Source: Flavobacteriaceae bacterium
GTDB lineage: Bacteria; Bacteroidota; Bacteroidia; Flavobacteriales; Flavobacteriaceae
DNA: 32,715 bases
Assembly: GCA_026988395.1 (NCBI GenBank)
Contig: JALSLI010000163.1
Span: forward strand, 1-32,715
Direction: 5' to 3'
In this document: piece by piece, positions 31,458 through 32,715 of the stretch
How positions within the stretch are numbered: position 1 is the stretch's first letter
Layout of the letters: each line of letters opens with the position of its first letter
The notes under the pieces: generated by a model
What the model saw: only the letters and a program-made list of their open reading frames with translations
What the model was told of the DNA's origin: nothing
Databases searched by the model: none
Translations under genes and position numbers: made by a program

Positions 31458-32715
31458 TTATCTTTTCTTCTTATAATCCAAATAACGTTTATAAGACACG
31501 ATACTAAATACTACAATAAATACTGCAAACCAATAAATCCAAGTAGGAATCGGTACAGGATCGCCTTTCGCATATGAATGCATACCGCTTAAATAATAAT
31601 TTACACCAAAGAATGTCATAATTAAAGTAATGATGGAAATCATACTTAAAAAATTAAAGGTAAATCTGCTTTGTAATCCCGGAACCAATCTGACGTGTAA
31701 TATAAAAGTATAAACCATCATAGAAATTAATGCCCAAACTTCTTTTGGATCCCATGACCAATATCTTCCCCAAGATTCATTTGCCCAAACACCACCTAAA
31801 AAAGTACCAATACTTAACATAAATAAACCAACAATTAAAGTCGATTCGTTTACATAAGTAAGCTCTTTTATGGTTTCATTTAGTTTTGAGGCATTTTTAG
31901 GAGTTCTTATAATAAACAAGAATAAAACAACGAACCCAAGCAAAGCACCCAAACCTAAAAACCCGTAACTGGCTGTAATAACCGCTACGTGAATCATTAA
32001 CCAATATGATTTTAAAACAGGAACTAAATTTGTCATTTCAGGACTCATCATACTTCCGTGAGCAATAGCCAATAAAAACGAAGCAAATAAAGTTGTGGAA
32101 GCAATAATAAATTTACTACGGTTTTTTGAAAACAACAATCCTGCTAACGTAGTGATAAATGCCACAAATACAACTGCTTCGTAGCCGTTACTCCAAGGTT
32201 CGTGACCTGTGATATACCAACGAGCAGCCATTCCGGCAACGTGTATTACCATTCCGGCAATAACCAGAAAAATAGATATACTAAGTACTATTTTTATTAT
32301 TTTCTTATTCGGATTAAACAAATCGATAAATGCAAGAATTAATAGGATAAATCCTAAAATCATGTAATAGAACATTAATTTTTTAAAGACATTCCATTTG
32401 TTATAAGCAATTTCAATATCAATTTTCTTTTGGGCAGGAATAATATCTGCTCCTAATTGATTTTGGTATTGCGAAATAATATTTAAATATTCATCTGCAT
32501 CACTATAATCACCTGTTGCAATTCCTTTTGACAGAGCAGACAAATACAATTTGTGCATTTTTAAAACCATGGTATCTTGTGCTACAAACGCTTTATTGTC
32601 AAATCCGCTATACCATTTTTGCTTTGGATCGTTTTTCTTAGGATAAATTGTTAATGCTTGTCCGCTTAAAATATTTAACAAAATATTTACACGTTCATCT
32701 AAATTAATAATTTCT
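31458..32715 (-). CDS. ccsA: Cytochrome c biogenesis protein CcsA, C-terminal part (5' end outside window)
   Basis: An inner-membrane protein of system II cytochrome c maturation. The frame remains open to the last base, so 418 C-terminal residues are seen and the N-terminal part is missing; flavobacterial CcsA usually carries a ResB-like N-terminal half, probably to the right of the window. The visible part starts with a soluble loop (about 120 residues), then about eight membrane segments. The haem-handling WWD motif is WGRYWSWDPKEVWALI, with preceding histidines in HGSMMSPEM and YWLMIHVAVITASY. A codon at 32679-32681 in the longest frame is TTG and internal, not a start. The gene is convergent with the Ppx/GppA gene. 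Confidence 0.94.
   Translation of the reverse strand, partial: EIINLDERVNILLNILSGQALTIYPKKNDPKQKWYSGFDNKAFVAQDTMVLKMHKLYLSALSKGIATGDYSDADEYLNIISQYQNQLGADIIPAQKKIDIEIAYNKWNVFKKLMFYYMILGFILLILAFIDLFNPNKKIIKIVLSISIFLVIAGMVIHVAGMAARWYITGHEPWSNGYEAVVFVAFITTLAGLLFSKNRSKFIIASTTLFASFLLAIAHGSMMSPEMTNLVPVLKSYWLMIHVAVITASYGFLGLGALLGFVVLFLFIIRTPKNASKLNETIKELTYVNESTLIVGLFMLSIGTFLGGVWANESWGRYWSWDPKEVWALISMMVYTFILHVRLVPGLQSRFTFNFLSMISIITLIMTFFGVNYYLSGMHSYAKGDPVPIPTWIYWFAVFIVVFSIVSYKRYLDYKKKR

Noticed and set aside
1-32715. CRISPR arrays, tRNA or rRNA genes, prophage or intact insertion sequences
   Set aside because: No direct repeat-spacer series, clover-leaf pattern, rRNA-like segment or transposase/integrase frame was seen by eye on either strand.

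Overview
The window looks like a stretch of chromosome from a member of the Flavobacteriaceae (Bacteroidetes). The DNA is AT-rich. Many genes are preceded by the Bacteroidetes -7 box TAnnTTTG rather than a strong Shine-Dalgarno site. There is a type IX secretion (T9SS) cargo protein, several short-signal lipoproteins, a DUF5686 outer-membrane protein and a Bacteroidetes-style CcsA. No rRNA, tRNA, CRISPR array, prophage or intact transposase was seen. Both ends are cut inside genes: a catalase on the left and ccsA on the right.

Layout. 1-5558: end of a catalase, then on the minus strand a duplicated OmpA/LysM protein, a DUF5686 outer-membrane protein and the pyruvate dehydrogenase E1 beta subunit. 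5703-11255 (plus): etfB-etfA, a bifunctional nuclease with a UVR tail, a nucleoside permease, thymidylate synthase, and a dihydrofolate reductase fused to a 2TM membrane domain; the last three form a thymidylate/nucleoside block. 11355-17184 (minus): an unrecognised small protein, ApaG, an operon of ferredoxin-reductase-like oxidoreductase, LysE-type exporter and BNR-repeat lipoprotein, then HIT protein and GreA. 17218-17396: a roughly 179-bp imperfect palindrome resembling a MITE. 17503-21180 (plus): degenerate Rieske-like lipoprotein, PurK, a family 9 glycosyltransferase and a PhoD-like phosphatase. 21206-21885 (minus): a HigBA toxin-antitoxin locus whose toxin frame is broken exactly at an A7 slippery run. 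21967-24830: a NimA-like flavoprotein, RecR, a family 2 glycosyltransferase, and ribosomal protein L31 type B. 25029-29763: glutaminyl cyclase lipoprotein, beta-helix lipoprotein, and an isolated T9SS cargo gene. 30032-end: SixA-like and Ppx/GppA phosphatases, then CcsA.

Most of the window is housekeeping. The parts that deserve a second look are the interrupted HigB toxin with its candidate operator, the palindromic element next to greA, the 2TM-DHFR fusion, the Rieske-like protein lacking a cluster-ligand histidine, and the nuclease whose longest-frame start codon lies inside the etfBA terminator. Several genes appear to start at TTG or well inside the longest frame, and the evidence for each chosen start is given with the feature.
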